Shown here: piece by piece, positions 12,101-27,100 of the stretch
How positions within the stretch are numbered: position 1 is the first letter of the stretch
Layout of the letters: every line of letters begins with the position of its first letter
Origin: Mytilus galloprovincialis
Taxonomy: Eukaryota > Mollusca > Bivalvia > Mytilida > Mytilidae
Length of the DNA stretch: 64,000 nt
Assembly: GCF_965363235.1 (NCBI RefSeq)
Contig: NC_134840.1
Coordinates: 95,988,416-96,052,415 of the forward strand
Direction of reading: 5' to 3'
The notes under the pieces: generated by a model
Told to the model about the DNA's origin: nothing
The model's input: the letters and a program-made list of their open reading frames with translations, nothing else
Databases searched by the model: none
Made by a program: the position numbers and the translations under genes

Positions 12101-15100
12101 ATAAGCCGTACACATGTAATTTTAAACATCAGACATGCGTTTCGTTTACAAATAAAACTCATCAGTGGCACACAACTCAGGGAAATCCAAATGTTATGTT
12201 AGATTTAATTTTGGTCAACGTAATCTGTACGATAATTTACGTTTCAAGTTGGATTCATAACAAACTGGACATATATATACTATAGTTAATTGATATTAAT
12301 AAGTATTGCAATATGCATTGTGTTTAAATGCAATATCAGTATTTAGTTCTATTATAATCTTTATTCAATCCTAATTCTATCTTACTTTTGAGATATAGTT
12401 TTTCATATATGACGTCATTTTTCTGCTGTTTCAGAAATTTCATATATTCAAATGTGACGTAATTTTTGTGCCTTTTCGCCATCGTATGTGACGTCATTTT
12501 TATGATTTACTGCGTTGAGGCCTGGACTGAGTCGGGTGTGTCTATTCTGTGTTGGTCTTTGCATTATGTATTGGTGTTTGTTTTCTGTAATGAGTTAATA
12601 CTTCAGTTTCATTATGTATATCTGTTATATTCATTTGATAAAATTTACTGTTTGCAATAACATTAATTGTTCTAAATAATAAGGATGTTCTTATCCCAAG
12701 CATAAAAACATAGCCGTATTTGACACAACCTTTTTCAACTTTTGATCTTCAGTGTTGTACAACTTTGTACTTTTTTTCACTTTCGATCTTTTATATCTTG
12801 GCGTCACTGGTGAGTCTTATGTGGACGAGGCGCGTTTTTTGCGTATTGAATTTTAAACCTGATGTTTTTTGTGATCCATTAATCATGTGTTTCTTTGTGT
12901 AATACGTTCTCCTATTTATTTGTATTGTATTCCTGTAATATTATGTTGTCATTTCAATGTTATATTTAACATAGCCATTAAAGTGCGAGGTTTGGCATGC
13001 CACAAAACCAGGTTCAACCCACCATTTTTTCCTTTAAAATTTTTTGTGTCTTGTACCAAGTCAGGAATATGGCCATTGTTATATTATTGTTCGTTTCTGT
13101 GTGTGTTACATTTTAACGTTGCGTCGTTTGTTTTCTCCTATTTTTGAGTGTAATTTCACATTTCGATAAGACGTGTCATGGACTTGTCTATCCCAAATTC
13201 ATGTATTTGGTTTTGATGTTATATTTGTTATTCTCGTGGGATTTTGTCTGATGCTTGGTCCGTTTCTGTGTGTGTTACATTTTAGTGTTGTGTCGTTGTT
13301 CTCTTATATTTAATGCGTTTCCCTCGGTTTTAGTTTGTTACCCCGATTTTGTTTTTTGTCCATGGATTTATGAGTTTTGAACAACGGTATACTACTGTTG
13401 CCTTTATTTATGCTATATTCAACTATATCTATTATTAAGTATAAGAAGATGTTGTATGAGTGCCAATGAGACAACTCTCCATCCAAGTCACAAGTTGTAG
13501 AAGTAAACCATTATAGGTCAAAGTACGGCCTTTAACACGGAGACTTGGCAAGCACCGAACAGCAAGCTATAAAGGGCCCCAAAAATGACTAGTGTAAAAC
13601 CATACAAATGAGAAAACTAACGGTCTGATCTATGTAAAAAGCGAGAAACGAGAAACACTTATGATTAAAGGCGACAATAGTATGCCGCTGTTCGAAAGTC
13701 GTAAATCAATTGAACGAAAAAAATAAATCAGGGTTACAAACTTAAACTGAGGCAAACACATCAAATATAAGAAAACAACGAAACAACAGAAACATTAAAG
13801 TGCAACAAAAAACCAAAACGACAATTCAACACACACAAAAACGAACTATAAGATAACAACTGCCATTTTCTTGACTTGGTACAGGACATGTTAAGATAAA
13901 ATGATGGGTTGAACCTGGTTTATGACCCCACATCAAAAAACGACATCAGATTCCTGGCATAGGACAAATGCAAACAAATGTAGCGGTTTTTAATGTTTTA
14001 ACAGGTAAAAAAGAGGGACGAAATATATCAGAGGGACAGTCAAACTCATAAATCGAAAATAAACTGACAACGCCATGGCTAAAAATTAAAATGACAAACA
14101 GACAAACAAATGTACACATGACACAACATAGAAAACCAAAGAATAAACAACACGAACCCCAATAAAAAAAACTAGGGGTGATCTCAGGTGCTCCGGAAGG
14201 GTAAGCAGATCCTGCTCCACATGTGGCACCCGTCGTGGTGCTTATGAGATAACAAGATAACAAATCCGGTAAATAGACTAATTCGAATACAAACCTTCAT
14301 CCTTATCTGAAACAATAGCATGAATAGTGTAACATTACAAAATAGAAAGACACACTATACAAAATATTAATTCAAATGACGTAACTCAATTAAAAGACAA
14401 ATTAACAAATATGAACATACACTGAACGAAAAGAATTGATATATGATACAATGTAAATACAAAATCAATAAAATAAAATAAAATAAGGAGGAGTAAAAAG
14501 GTAACATTAGTACATTAGAGATATTATACAATTAAAAAAAACGATAAGCCTGATTAAAAACCCACCATTACAAAAATATACACCGGTAAAAGAAACTAAT
14601 TGTGTTGTAAACTCTACCATTAAAATGTAGTCATACCAAATACTGGTATAAGGAAGACATATTACCCTGAATAAGTCAACATTAAGTAACAAAAAAATCA
14701 TTACAAATAGTATCAACAGGTCAAATTAACAAGAAAGTACGATTAAAGATTACTTGCAGTTACAAACAGCTAGTTAAAGGCCAAAACCAATAATTATAAA
14801 ATATCATGCATCCGAGACTAACATCAACTGAAACACGTCCTAAGGATGTAGAATTTTAACGTCATGGACAGTCAAAGTAGGCGTGCAAGTCAGGAGTCTT
14901 TTGCCTTTATTAGTCTTGCGTTATTCTTATATTTAGTTTCTTTTATATATTTCGGAGTTTAGTATGACGTCCATTATCACTGAACTAGTATACGTTTTTG
15001 TTAAGGGGCCAGCTGAAGCATGCCTTCGGTTGCGGGATTATATCGCTGCATTGAAGATTCATTGGTGGCCTTCGGCTGACATCTGCTCTTTGGTTGGGTT

Positions 15101-18100
15101 GTTGTCTCTTTGGCACATTCCCCGTTTCCATTCTCCATTTCATAACTTGCACAAAGCCAATAATAAATGTATCAACAGGCAGTGTGATAGTTAAGAGTTA
15201 ACATCTTTATAGAAAAAAAAAATAAACGTGGATGTGTCGATATGAAAAGAATACAAATTTAGTTATGTTTTAATTTGCTGATGACAATGCGCCAATGTAA
15301 AGTATATTGATAGATCTAATTAGAACATTGGTAGGATACCATTAACTTATGATACAAAAAAGAAGATGTGGTATGAATTCCAATGAGACAACTCTCCACA
15401 AGCGACCAAATGACACAGAAATTAACAACTTTATGTCATCGTATGAGCTTCAACAATGAGCAAAGCCCATACCGCATAGTCAGCTATAAAAGGCACCGAA
15501 ATGACAATGTAAAACAATTCAACCTAGGAAAATAACAGCAATAGTTATGTACAAAAAAATGAACGAAAAACAAAATAATTAACACATAAATAAACGACAA
15601 CCGCTGAATTAGAGGCTCCTGGCTTGTGACATGCACATGCATACAGAATGTGGCGGGATTAAAGTTACTTGACCATGTAAGCGGGTTCCCGACCCCCTAA
15701 TTTGGACCAGTGGTGTACCAGTACACTATTAAAACGAACTATAACAATCATTTGAAAAAGGCTGAATTCATCAGATGGATAAAAATACAAATACTACAAA
15801 TACAAGTGGATGTGGCCGGGTACTTCTACATCCCAACAACAAAAAGACAATACGTACAGATCTGAGAGTATTCGCAGTTACTGACAGCTAGTTCAAAGTC
15901 GATAACAATTATTAAAAAAAACAGGCATCTTAAACTAAATTATCATTCATCTAACATCCATTTAGTGTAAAGACGTCATAAACAGTTAGAGAAAAAGATG
16001 ACTAGTCGATCATTTGTGTTCAGTTCATTTTGGTCACTTTGTAGAGTTTTATATCAAATAAATTTTAAATAGTTCCTATCGATTCATTTTCAACCAAAAC
16101 ATAGGTTGTATTAAATTTTATTTGCATTAGGTCGATGTCTGTCTTACGCAAAATTAAGTTACTATGTTTAAAGGTTCGATGAGTTAATACGGATCACATA
16201 TTATTTCCGCGCTTTTAGTACAATATTACAGGTACAGGTCTACAGGTAGAGTCAAATTAACAATAAAATCTTTGTATCTTTAAAGAATTTAGTTAACATT
16301 TTAGGTAATTTATGGCAACGAAATCTCTGACTTAATAATTTACCAAATTGTGAATGATGCATTGATTACGTTCGTCAAAATCTATGTCATTATTGTTTTT
16401 TGTGTTTTGTTTTCAGTAAATCAACGTAATATAAGCTACATCATATAAACGTCCACCCAATGAAACTGTTTGACTTTGTACTCCTTGACATATTCTCCAT
16501 TTCAATTCTGAACTTTACATATATATGACAGATATGATCTATAGAAGTTTGAATATTCAAATACAAAATACAAAATTAAATATGAATTTTAGTCCCTTTG
16601 TAGGGGTTTTGTCAATGAATATTAAATAGTCCTTATTGGTTTATTTTCAACTAGAAAGATAGAATATATTAATACTCATTTGCATTAGGACGATTTCTGT
16701 TTAACGTAATATCAACTGAACAAGAATGTTCGACTATTGATTACAATAAAACTGTCTGTCTTTAACACAAACACATTTTCGAAAAATATCTAAAATTACA
16801 AGAGGTCAAAAGATGTACATTGGAAAACTTGTAGGTTTTACTCCTCTTGGTTTTATATGACAATTGTCTTAAACCAAACGTATAGTGATGTTTACCAGTT
16901 ATTTTAGGCGTACGTTTACTTGGCAGTCGTGGATTAACAGATTCAGAGGAAGCACAAGCTCTCAATCATCATTTAAATGAAATAGACATATACTCCAATA
17001 GCTGGGGCCTTACAGATGGCTACGGATTTGGTGGACCTGGTACTCTTACAAAAGAAGCTTTGAAAGCAGGAGTTCAAAATGTAAGTTTAGGCTATGGCTG
17101 TTTACACTTTTGGCGTAGTTCTCACTTTGAGTTAATGTATATTACATTATATAGTGCTAAGTTCTCTAAAATGATTGAAAACGGTTCGTTTATATGGTAA
17201 GCACAAAACCTATATATACACTCAAAAAAGTTATAAGCACCCCCAGATGTATTGCCTTATAGTTTCATACCAACTATGTTAATTTGAAAATAAATATTGA
17301 TTTCAACAAGATCAATGTTCCTTTAAAAAGATGTGACCATACAGGTGTCACCGTTCAAAATGTAGTTTCCCCACGCTTCAAATTTGATAATTTAAGTCCG
17401 GCGATTTGAAAATGTTATTCCCAAGGAACATCCAAGCAACTGTCCCTTACTGTGGAGGTTCTGTGATCGTATGGGGTGCAGCTCTCATGACAGCAAATTG
17501 GACTTGGTGACTATACGAGGAAACCTTAATGAAGACCAATACATCAGAGAAGTTCCCCAGCCAGTAGTTGTACCGATTTTGATAAAAACCCATTAGCTGC
17601 AAGATTGTGTTTATGGATGACAACGCTAGGCCGCATCGTTCAAGGGCGGTTACCGCATTTCTTCAAGGCGAAGCAGTAACTGCTCTTCCATGGCCTCCCT
17701 TGAGCCCGGATTTGAATACGATGGAGCATATTCGTGACATATTATGCCGTCTGAAACAGACAGCCGAACCACCAGTAAAAAAATCTAAAAAGTTGGAAGC
17801 AGCATTCTACAAGGAATGACAGCAAATACCACGACTGACGACTAAATGGAGGGATGAGACGCAGGGTTGTTTCATCCACTATTGAATATTGAGCGATTGA
17901 TATCGTTAACAAAATGACAATGGACGTTTTCTAAGTGAAATGACAAAACGAACCCAGAAGGTCTATACTTAAATTGGACATGTTTTGGTGTTTAAACTGA
18001 GCTTGTGGTTCAGGGACAATCTATATATTAAATTATCGTTTTTGTTGCAATATCTTTTGCTTTTCTCAAAGCTAATGTTATGTCCTAACAGGGTACACCA

Positions 18101-21100
18101 CCATTTGTTCTGGGATCCCACGACCCTTATAGTAATATTTGTCAATTCAAAAAAACGTGGGGTTCTTAGCTTTTTTTTTCGTGTATATTACCTGAGATCA
18201 CCCCCAGTTTTTGGTGGGGTTTGTGTTGCTTATTCTTTAGATATGTTGTGTCATGTGTACTATTGTTCGTCTGTTTGTCTTTTTCATTTTTATCGATGAC
18301 GTTGTCAGTTTAATTTCGATTTATGAGTTTAACTGTCCCTCTGGTATCTTTCGTCCCTCTTTTATATATTATCAATAATAACGGACGGTGCGACATAAAA
18401 CATCAACTAAAACATACATAAATAAGTGACTTATTAAAAAAGAATTACGTTGTATGTTCAATTATTAAAATAGTAAAGAATGAAATTGATTACAATCGTT
18501 TTATATTTTGTTGATACATTATATTCTTTGATTAGGTATAGTGTCGAAAAAAATATGTACTTTTGTATATTTTTTTCAGTAAAGTTTTGTCATCATAGTC
18601 ATATCGTATTTGAAAAAAAAATTGAGAAGTATCAATAAAAATATAACCTCAAAATGCGAAGTCAATAAAAATTTCGAAAAATAGACAACTTTCACGAACG
18701 ATATCACAAAAGAAATGAAAAACAATATCTTCATTTGAACTTTACCTACCAAATTTTGTAATGGGTTCACATAATATATACATTTCTATCAAATTAAAAT
18801 CTACTTCAGGTATGTTTTCTATAATTCAATTCATTTTCTGAGCAGGGTAGGAATGGTAAAGGCGTCATATTTATATTTGCATCTGGAAATGGCATGACAG
18901 ATGACAATTGTAATGCTGATGGATACGTCAACAGTATTTATACTGTGGCTATAACTAGCGTACAACTGGGACAAAATGCATGGTACTCTGAAGTATGTGC
19001 TCCTGCTTTGGCTGCAACATATGGTGGTAGCGAGGAAGATAGATATTTAGTGAGTATCACAGTACACACTTTTATTATTCCGATAACATATAAGTACATA
19101 CTAGATACATGTATAGTTAAGATAACATGTTAAATATTTTTTCCGGTCAAATTTAAGAATTTATATTTTATAAACGAATTACTTTATATATTCTATGGTA
19201 GTGACATAATTTAAACACAATACAGTATTCCACTGTTCACAGCAAGAAACATTGAACATTTGACAAATGTTTGATGAACAATGATATATACCTTTGTATC
19301 TGTGACTTTAATTTGCATTAAAATCATTGATTCTCATATGTGGTTTTTTTTTCTCAGACTACTACTTCAACTACCGATGAGTGTCTTACCAATGGTACCC
19401 AGGGAACATCGTTCTCAGCACCAATAGCATCTGGGATAATAGCTCTTGCTCTGCAAGCAAAGTAAGTGTACAGGGTGTCTGCATAATAAGGTCATATAAA
19501 ATAATTCATTGTATCGTCTACTGTTATTCAAATTGTAAATCGGGTAAATATTCGTTGATTATATTGGTGTCACTTCAAAATAATAGTTTAGACAATATTT
19601 TTGCAGGAAAATAAACTACGTTAAAAGAAAAATCTTAATAATACTGAACTTTGATAGCTCAAAAGCTCAAACACATCAAATGAATGGATAACAACTGGCA
19701 TATATCTGACTTGGTACAGTCATTTTTCTTATGAAGACAATGGTGGATTAAACCTGGTTTTATAGCTAGCTAAACCTCTCACCTGAATGACAGTTGAATC
19801 AAATTCCATTATATCGACAACGATGTGTTAAAAAAAACAGACATACTAGGCATCACTAGAAAATAAACAAATATGTAATAAAGAAGCACAAAAAGGCATA
19901 TAGACAAAGCACTTTAGCAAATATGAAAAACAAGAATACAAACAATTACAATAAAGTAATGTTTAGTAATGTACAAATAGAAAATAAATATTCAGATTGA
20001 CAATTAAGATGAAATCGGCGAAAAGGACAAAGAAAACCAATGATTGAGCAACACACCAAGCATATCGGGGATAAACTGTGGTGCATTTGAATGGTTAACT
20101 GTTCTTGCTCCTTTTGAGGACCCCTTATTGATGCTCATGTAACCAGGTTTTGCAGCTAGTAGAACCTCCCTCTTTTATGGTATTGTTAAATATAACACTA
20201 AAATGATAACAGTACATTACAAAACTACAGTACAAATAAATGCAAGAACATTACGGACAGAGATATACACAAATAAACATTACAATAGGACATTTCGACA
20301 TGCTAATTTTTATCAAAGGTACCAGTCCTACAATCTTATACACCATACCTACGCTTTGTCTACATAAGTCCCACCAGCAACGCCCAGATCAAAATAGTAG
20401 AGAAAGCCAAACAAGTACACCGATGACCAAAATTTCCAAAATTTTGTGCCAAACACGGTATATTTTATCTATACATCGGACATGAAAATCCGTAGTATTT
20501 ATGATATAATTCGTACTCTTGCAAACAGTTAATCTATAAACAAAAAAGACTATATGATTAATGTTCATGTCAACAAGACCTGGGGATTAACCACAAAATA
20601 AAAACGAACACGTAAAAAAAACATACGACAGCACATTAAACAGCACAAACAACCCCTACATAGTCACACGATGATAAAGCTTCTCCTTAAGAATTGTGGG
20701 TACAACATTGTACTGTATTTGGATATTTCACCTGTTTGAAACGAACGTTACTGATTCAAAACCATAAAACCAGGTTCAACCTACCATGTTTTTCTTTTTA
20801 TATCTTGTTCCAAGTCAGTAAAATGGCAGTTGTTATCAAGTACCGTAATTGTGAAATTTTGGCGTCGTTTTTCGGTTTTCCCTTGAAAGGAATGTATTTA
20901 AGTTTGGTTTTTGAACTCATATTTGCCATTATTTACCCATTCATTGACAAAATACCCTTGCATTTCTCAAACTAGAACTTTTTTGGATTCGAGCGTCACT
21001 GATGAGTCTTTTGTAGACGAAACGCGCGTCTGGCGTATATATAAAATTTAGTCCTGTTATATGTGATGAGTTTATTTAGTCCTTATGCCTCTAGTAGTAC

Positions 21101-24100
21101 ACTCAAAAAAATAAATTACTAGATTTCATTTAAAACAAGTAAAACACAAGTATAAATTGTTAGTAAAAAATTCAGTAAATACTAGTACTTCCAAGTAATA
21201 GTAAGTAATTACAAAGAAAGTAAATGCAAGTAACATTTCAATATATCTTAAGTAGTTCTTTGAATAAGTATTTAGTATGTTTTTTCATGTATACTACGTA
21301 ATTCTTTAAATACAAATTAAGCATTTCATTTTTATTATAGTAAGTAATTATTTTAGTACACATGAAGTATGTCATGGCGTTGTCAGTTTATTTTCGATTT
21401 ATGAGTTTGATTGCCGTCTGGTATCTTTCGTCACTCTTTTAAGTATTTATTTTATTGTATCAAATACTTCTTTTAATTCACATTAAAGAGGAGTCTAAAT
21501 TCAGCACAAATATCATTTTCCAAAAAAGACCAAATAAAGGCAACAGTAGTATACCGCTGTTCAAAACTCATAAATCCATGGACAAAAAACAAAATCGGGG
21601 TAACAAACTAAAACCGAGGGAAACGCATTAAATATAAGAGGAGAACAACGACATAACACCGAAACGTAACACACACAGAAACGGACCAAGCATCAGACAA
21701 AACACCACGAGAATAACAAATATAACATGAAAACCAAATACATGAATTTGGGATAGACAAGTACCGTGCCACGTCTTATCTCAATTTCTCAAATATAAGA
21801 GAAAACACAAACGACTCAACGTTAAAATGCAACACACACAGAAACGAACAATAATATAACAATGGCCATCTTCCTGACTTGGTACAGGACACTTTTAAAG
21901 GGGGAATAAAAGTGGTGGGTTGAACTGGTTTTGTGGCATGCCAAACCTCGCACTTTAATGGCAAAGTTAAATATAACATTGAAATGACAACATAATATTA
22001 CAGGACTACAATACAAATTAATAGAACATATTAGACAAAGAAAAACATGATTAATAGATAACAAAAAGCATCAGGTTTAAAATTCAATACGCCAAAAACG
22101 CGCCTTGTCCACACAAGACTTACAAGTGACGCCCAGATATAAAAGATCGAAAGTGAAAAAAGTACAAAGTTGTACAACACTGAAGATCAAAAGTTGAAAA
22201 GGTTTCGCCAAATACGGCATTGTTTTTATGCCCGGGATAAGAACATTCTTATTATATAGAACAATTCATGCTATTGCAAACAGTAAATTTTATCAAATGA
22301 ATATGAAAGAGATATACATAAAGAAACTGAAGTATTAACTAATTACAGAAAACTAAACCCGAATACATAACGCCCAGATATAAAAGATCGAAAGTGAAAA
22401 AGGTACAAAGTTGTACAGCACTGAAGATTGAAAAGGTATATTTTTACAAAACGATTGAAAAGGTATATTTTTACAAAACGCATTTGACTAACAGGTCGAA
22501 AACTGATGCTGACTGCCATTAACGATTGCCAAATAAATTGATCACAAAGATGTTACAAAATGGAAATTAATATCAAATTAATACAAAACAATAAACTTGC
22601 GGCAAAGATTGTAAACCACAAACATGAGGTGCTTAATTTGTTTTTTTTTAACACCATATCCGGATTTCGACAATTTATGTCTCTTTGATGATGTTAGGGA
22701 TGGAAAAAGTATTGGAAGGCCATTTAATTTACCTCAATTTATAATACACTCTTGAATTGTAAAGAGTGGAAATAGAATGAACGGTTAAAATGAACCGGAG
22801 AGAAATATAATAAAAGCCCAATCGAAATAAATATAAACAAGTCTAAATTGAAAACAAAGTTCAAACCTATGATTGCGTTGGATAAAAACCGGAATTTTTA
22901 AACGTGTGCATGTAAACAAAAAATCTTTGTAGAGGGGTCTAAATACAGCACAACCAACATTTTCCAAAAAGACCAAAAGAGTAAAAAAGTATATTTTAAC
23001 AAAACGCATTTGACTAAGGCCGTGTACACATTGGCATTTACTCGGTGTTGTGTCAGTGTAACTCACATGTAAACTAAAAATCCATTCCCCTTCCCAACCC
23101 ACCCCTTTTGGAAGTTAAATGATCATTCCCTAACTGCTAGATAGTTGTCCAAAAACTGCATTCGGTTCTTCGTAATGAAAATTTAAATGGCATTTAGTTT
23201 ACAAGTTTGAACAGATCTTATGTACAGGAAATTACAAAAGGTATAGATGTGAACAAATTTAATGCAAAACCACTGTACATTTCGTTAAACTAATAGTAAA
23301 CATGTTTACTGTACATGGCGTTTGGTGTGAACATGGACTAACAGGTAGAACAACTGCTGTTCTTATACCCTGCTGACTGCCATTAACGATTGCCAAATAA
23401 ATTGATCAACCAGGTTCAATCAACCATTTACTACATTTGAAAATGCCTGTAACAAGTCAGGATTACAACAGTCGTTGTCCATTCGGCTGATGTGTTAAAT
23501 CATTTGATTTTGTCATTTGATTCGGGACTTTTCGTTTTGAATTTTCAGCGGAGTTCAGTATTTTGTTATTCTACTTTTTTCATAACAATGTCAGAAAATT
23601 GACAACTAAGTAAAAACTGTATAATATTGCCTTAAAATTGTACAAGGTATTTATTTGCTGATTTGGCCATGCATTAAATTGAAGAAAATATGAAGATGAA
23701 TAAGTAGTATAAAAAGTATACCCTAACAAATAATACTATCATAGGGTCGTACCCGTACGCGATTTTGGCGTTTTAATAATTAGCGTTTGCTTTATTTTCG
23801 TGTATTAAATTTTGGATTTCATTTGTGGTACAAATGTATCAAATAAACCAAAATATCCTAATTTATGGTAATCCGTTTCTATGTAAGTTAGCGTTTGAAT
23901 CTGTTGCCGTTCAGTGTTTCTGTTGTTCCGTTGTGTTCCTCTTAAAAGTTGATGCGTTTCACTTTCGTTTAGTTTGTAAGCCGGATTTAGTGTGGATTAA
24001 TCAATTGATGAATATTGAACCATGATATAATACAGTTGCCTTTATTTATTAGTCTTTCGGAGGCAAAACCTGCTTCTAGCGTATACACCTTTACGAATGG

Positions 24101-27100
24101 TATTTTTGATGAATTAACTTGTTTTACTGATTCTTATGATGGGGGAATAACATGATGTTAAATCCTTTCAAGGACTTTTATTGTGAAAGACACAATGAGA
24201 ATGATTATCATCATGTGAAAACCTGGTTCACTATTTTGATTCCACATTTTTCATTCAAGAAATGTTAATGCTATAGAATAGCATGTCTGAATATGTGAGT
24301 ATTTAGGTTGTTTTTACAATGTTCACATGATGTATGTGTCGTAGCTCCTGAAAAAAAAAACGGTCAACAGAACGGCGGCAGCTTTGTCGAATCTCTTTTC
24401 CAATATGTTTTAGTAACTGTAGTTTCTACATTTGTCGATGTTAAAATCATTCCTTTTTTTTTTATTACAGTACGCTTCCGGTATATAGATAGTAACAAAT
24501 TCTTGAAGATCCTGTGGGTTTTCGTGCAAAGCATTGAACAAATACATAATAATTTCATACTGATAAGTTACGAGCAAACAACGATATTTCAATTGTAAGA
24601 ACAAATGATAGTTACATCATGAAGTGCACGTGATATTGACTTTTTTTACCTTTACAGTCCTAATCTTACATGGAGAGACGTGCAACATTTGATAGTCCTT
24701 ACATCATCAAGGAAAGGATTTAATGACACGTATTCTGACTGGTCAGTTAACGGAGCAAACAAGGAATGTGAGTTGTTGTTTATAATCTCCTTTGTATTAT
24801 TTGTTTTTTTATTACCAAGTATATTCATGATTAATATAATCATTGTATTCCCGATAAAAACTCCATTTATAGATTTACACACTGGTTTTACGGCATATAG
24901 GTTGATATATTCGTCAATCTTCCGTCTTTTATTTTTAAATTAGTGGTATGACTTTTGTCTACAGCCTGTCCATTTGTTTTCGATTTTTTAAAACTTCTAT
25001 CCTTTATAGGTCAAAGACCAATAAAGATACAAGTATCTTCTTTTATAGACCGATTAATCGTGCATAAAAAATACCCTTCAGATTCAAACAGAAAAATCTA
25101 TGAGACTAGCATAATCAAGGTTCTTATTTTCATGACTGACAACATATTAGTTACGTTTGGAGGATGTACTTTATATAAACAAGTTTCATTCCCATGGGAC
25201 ACAACTGTAGACCTCATCAACAACGTTATTACATGCGTATATAAAAGCTGGCATTATCATTTAACTTAAAGTTTCGGTATAGATGGCGTCTTGTCTCTAC
25301 AAGAGGGACGAAAAATACCAGAGGGAAAGTCAAACTCATAAATCGAAAATAAACTGACAACGCCATGGCTAAAAATGAAGAGAGACAAACAGACAAACAG
25401 TATTACACAAGACACAACATAGAAAACTAAAGAATAAGCAACACGAACCCCACAAAAAACTAGGGGTGATCTCAGGTGCTCCGGAAGTGTGAGCAGATCC
25501 TGCTACACATGTGGCACCCGTCGTGTTGCTTCTGTGATAACAAAATCGGTAGGTCACATTCATGAAAGGAAGGGGAGTGTACATGTTGTAGTTACGACGT
25601 AAGGAACATATCCGATATCATCTAGGAAACGGTTATTCCATAGAGGTCAACCAACTCGTGATGGCGTCCGTCAAATTTACGAAGGGATGATTTAAACTTT
25701 ACCCTTTGGAACTCTTGGTTTAATAGCTTCATTGTGATCAACAACCCTCTATCAAGAAAATCATGATAGGAAATGCAAGCACGGGAATATCGTATCAATT
25801 GGGAGATATATCAACCGTATGCAGGTGCTGCTGGAATGTTGCTACTTAGAATTGGAAAATTCACAATTCACAATATCTGCAGATGCCGACGGATATGTTC
25901 CAATTGTCGTTACCACTATCCCTTTCTTCTTTTCGCGAATGTAGGCTATCGAATTAGACTTAAACCTTGAGAATTCGTACTTGCATGAGCTACAGGACGG
26001 GTGCCCCTGCATCTGGAATCAAAAAACGAAAAATCACAAAACGACAAACCAATGTACATGAAACACGACATAGAAAAGTAAAGACTAAGCAACACGAATG
26101 CAACATAAAATTGATGGTGATCTCAGGTGCACCGGGAGAGAAATCAAAAATTCGTCTAGAGTTACCAATATCTATGACTTTAACTCTCCCTCTGATATCT
26201 TACGCCCTTCTGTTACCAAATACGTTGCTCACGTCATAACTATAACGGTGAACAATCTGATTCAGTAAGTCACACTTGATAAAAAGTGGACTTGATTGGG
26301 GTTACAACAAATGAAACGAATCCGTCGTCCTCTGTTGAACACATACCTGTCATAGTTTTTTACTATGAAAAAATACAATTATTGTAAATATGAATATGTT
26401 TGAAATTTAATATTTCAAAACTCGTTGATATATTTTGCAGTTAGCCAAGTCCTTGGGTATGGTCTAATGGATGCGAAAACCATGGTCAGTAAAGCTAAAT
26501 CATGGACCACTGTTCCAGTACAACACATCTTTACAACTCGTACTAGGTTCCCTTTTATGTAGGTATACACTGTCTTTTTTTGTCTTGTAATAAGACTTTC
26601 CAATATATATCAACAACTATACAGAACTCGGAAACTATTTGTTTTTAATATTCATTCATAATCGTATCTGTATAATATCTAAGATTTAATCATCAAATTT
26701 CTACATGACTTCACCATTTGACATATACAAAATACTCGGCATTTGTCGAAGTTCAACATCTATTAATAATTGACTTGTTAAACTGCCCATATTTGGAAAT
26801 ATAAATCTTGCACAAGTTATTAAAACTGTTTCCGTGGCATATAAAATAATAAAACAATATTTCGTTCAAGACCAGTAGTCGGCATTTTTTTGTGAGTGTT
26901 GACATGAATTATTATTGATATAGTCATACTTATGTTGAATAACAATTTTCAAAACTTACATTTTCAAAATGCTTAAAGGATTTTCATAAATACAATAGGA
27001 GAGATTTGGAGTGCTCTGGACACCACAAGAGCCGCGGTGCATAGCGCGATCAACGTCCGTATTGCCGTGCAAACCGATTTCTGGGAGGCATGTCCATTAA

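Noticed and set aside
13946..14263. 105-codon minus-strand frame with hydrophobic Cys-rich stretch
   Set aside because: The same sequence recurs, with other stops, at 25369-25584, 18080-18370 and 50800-51090. It belongs to a dispersed repeat.
22785..23102. 105-codon minus-strand frame
   Set aside because: No domain, no conserved motif and no splice context. It overlaps repeat-rich intron 9.
24308..24604. Overlapping open frames on both strands before exon 10
   Set aside because: They lie in intron 9 with no similarity to the convertase and no consistent phase with its exons.
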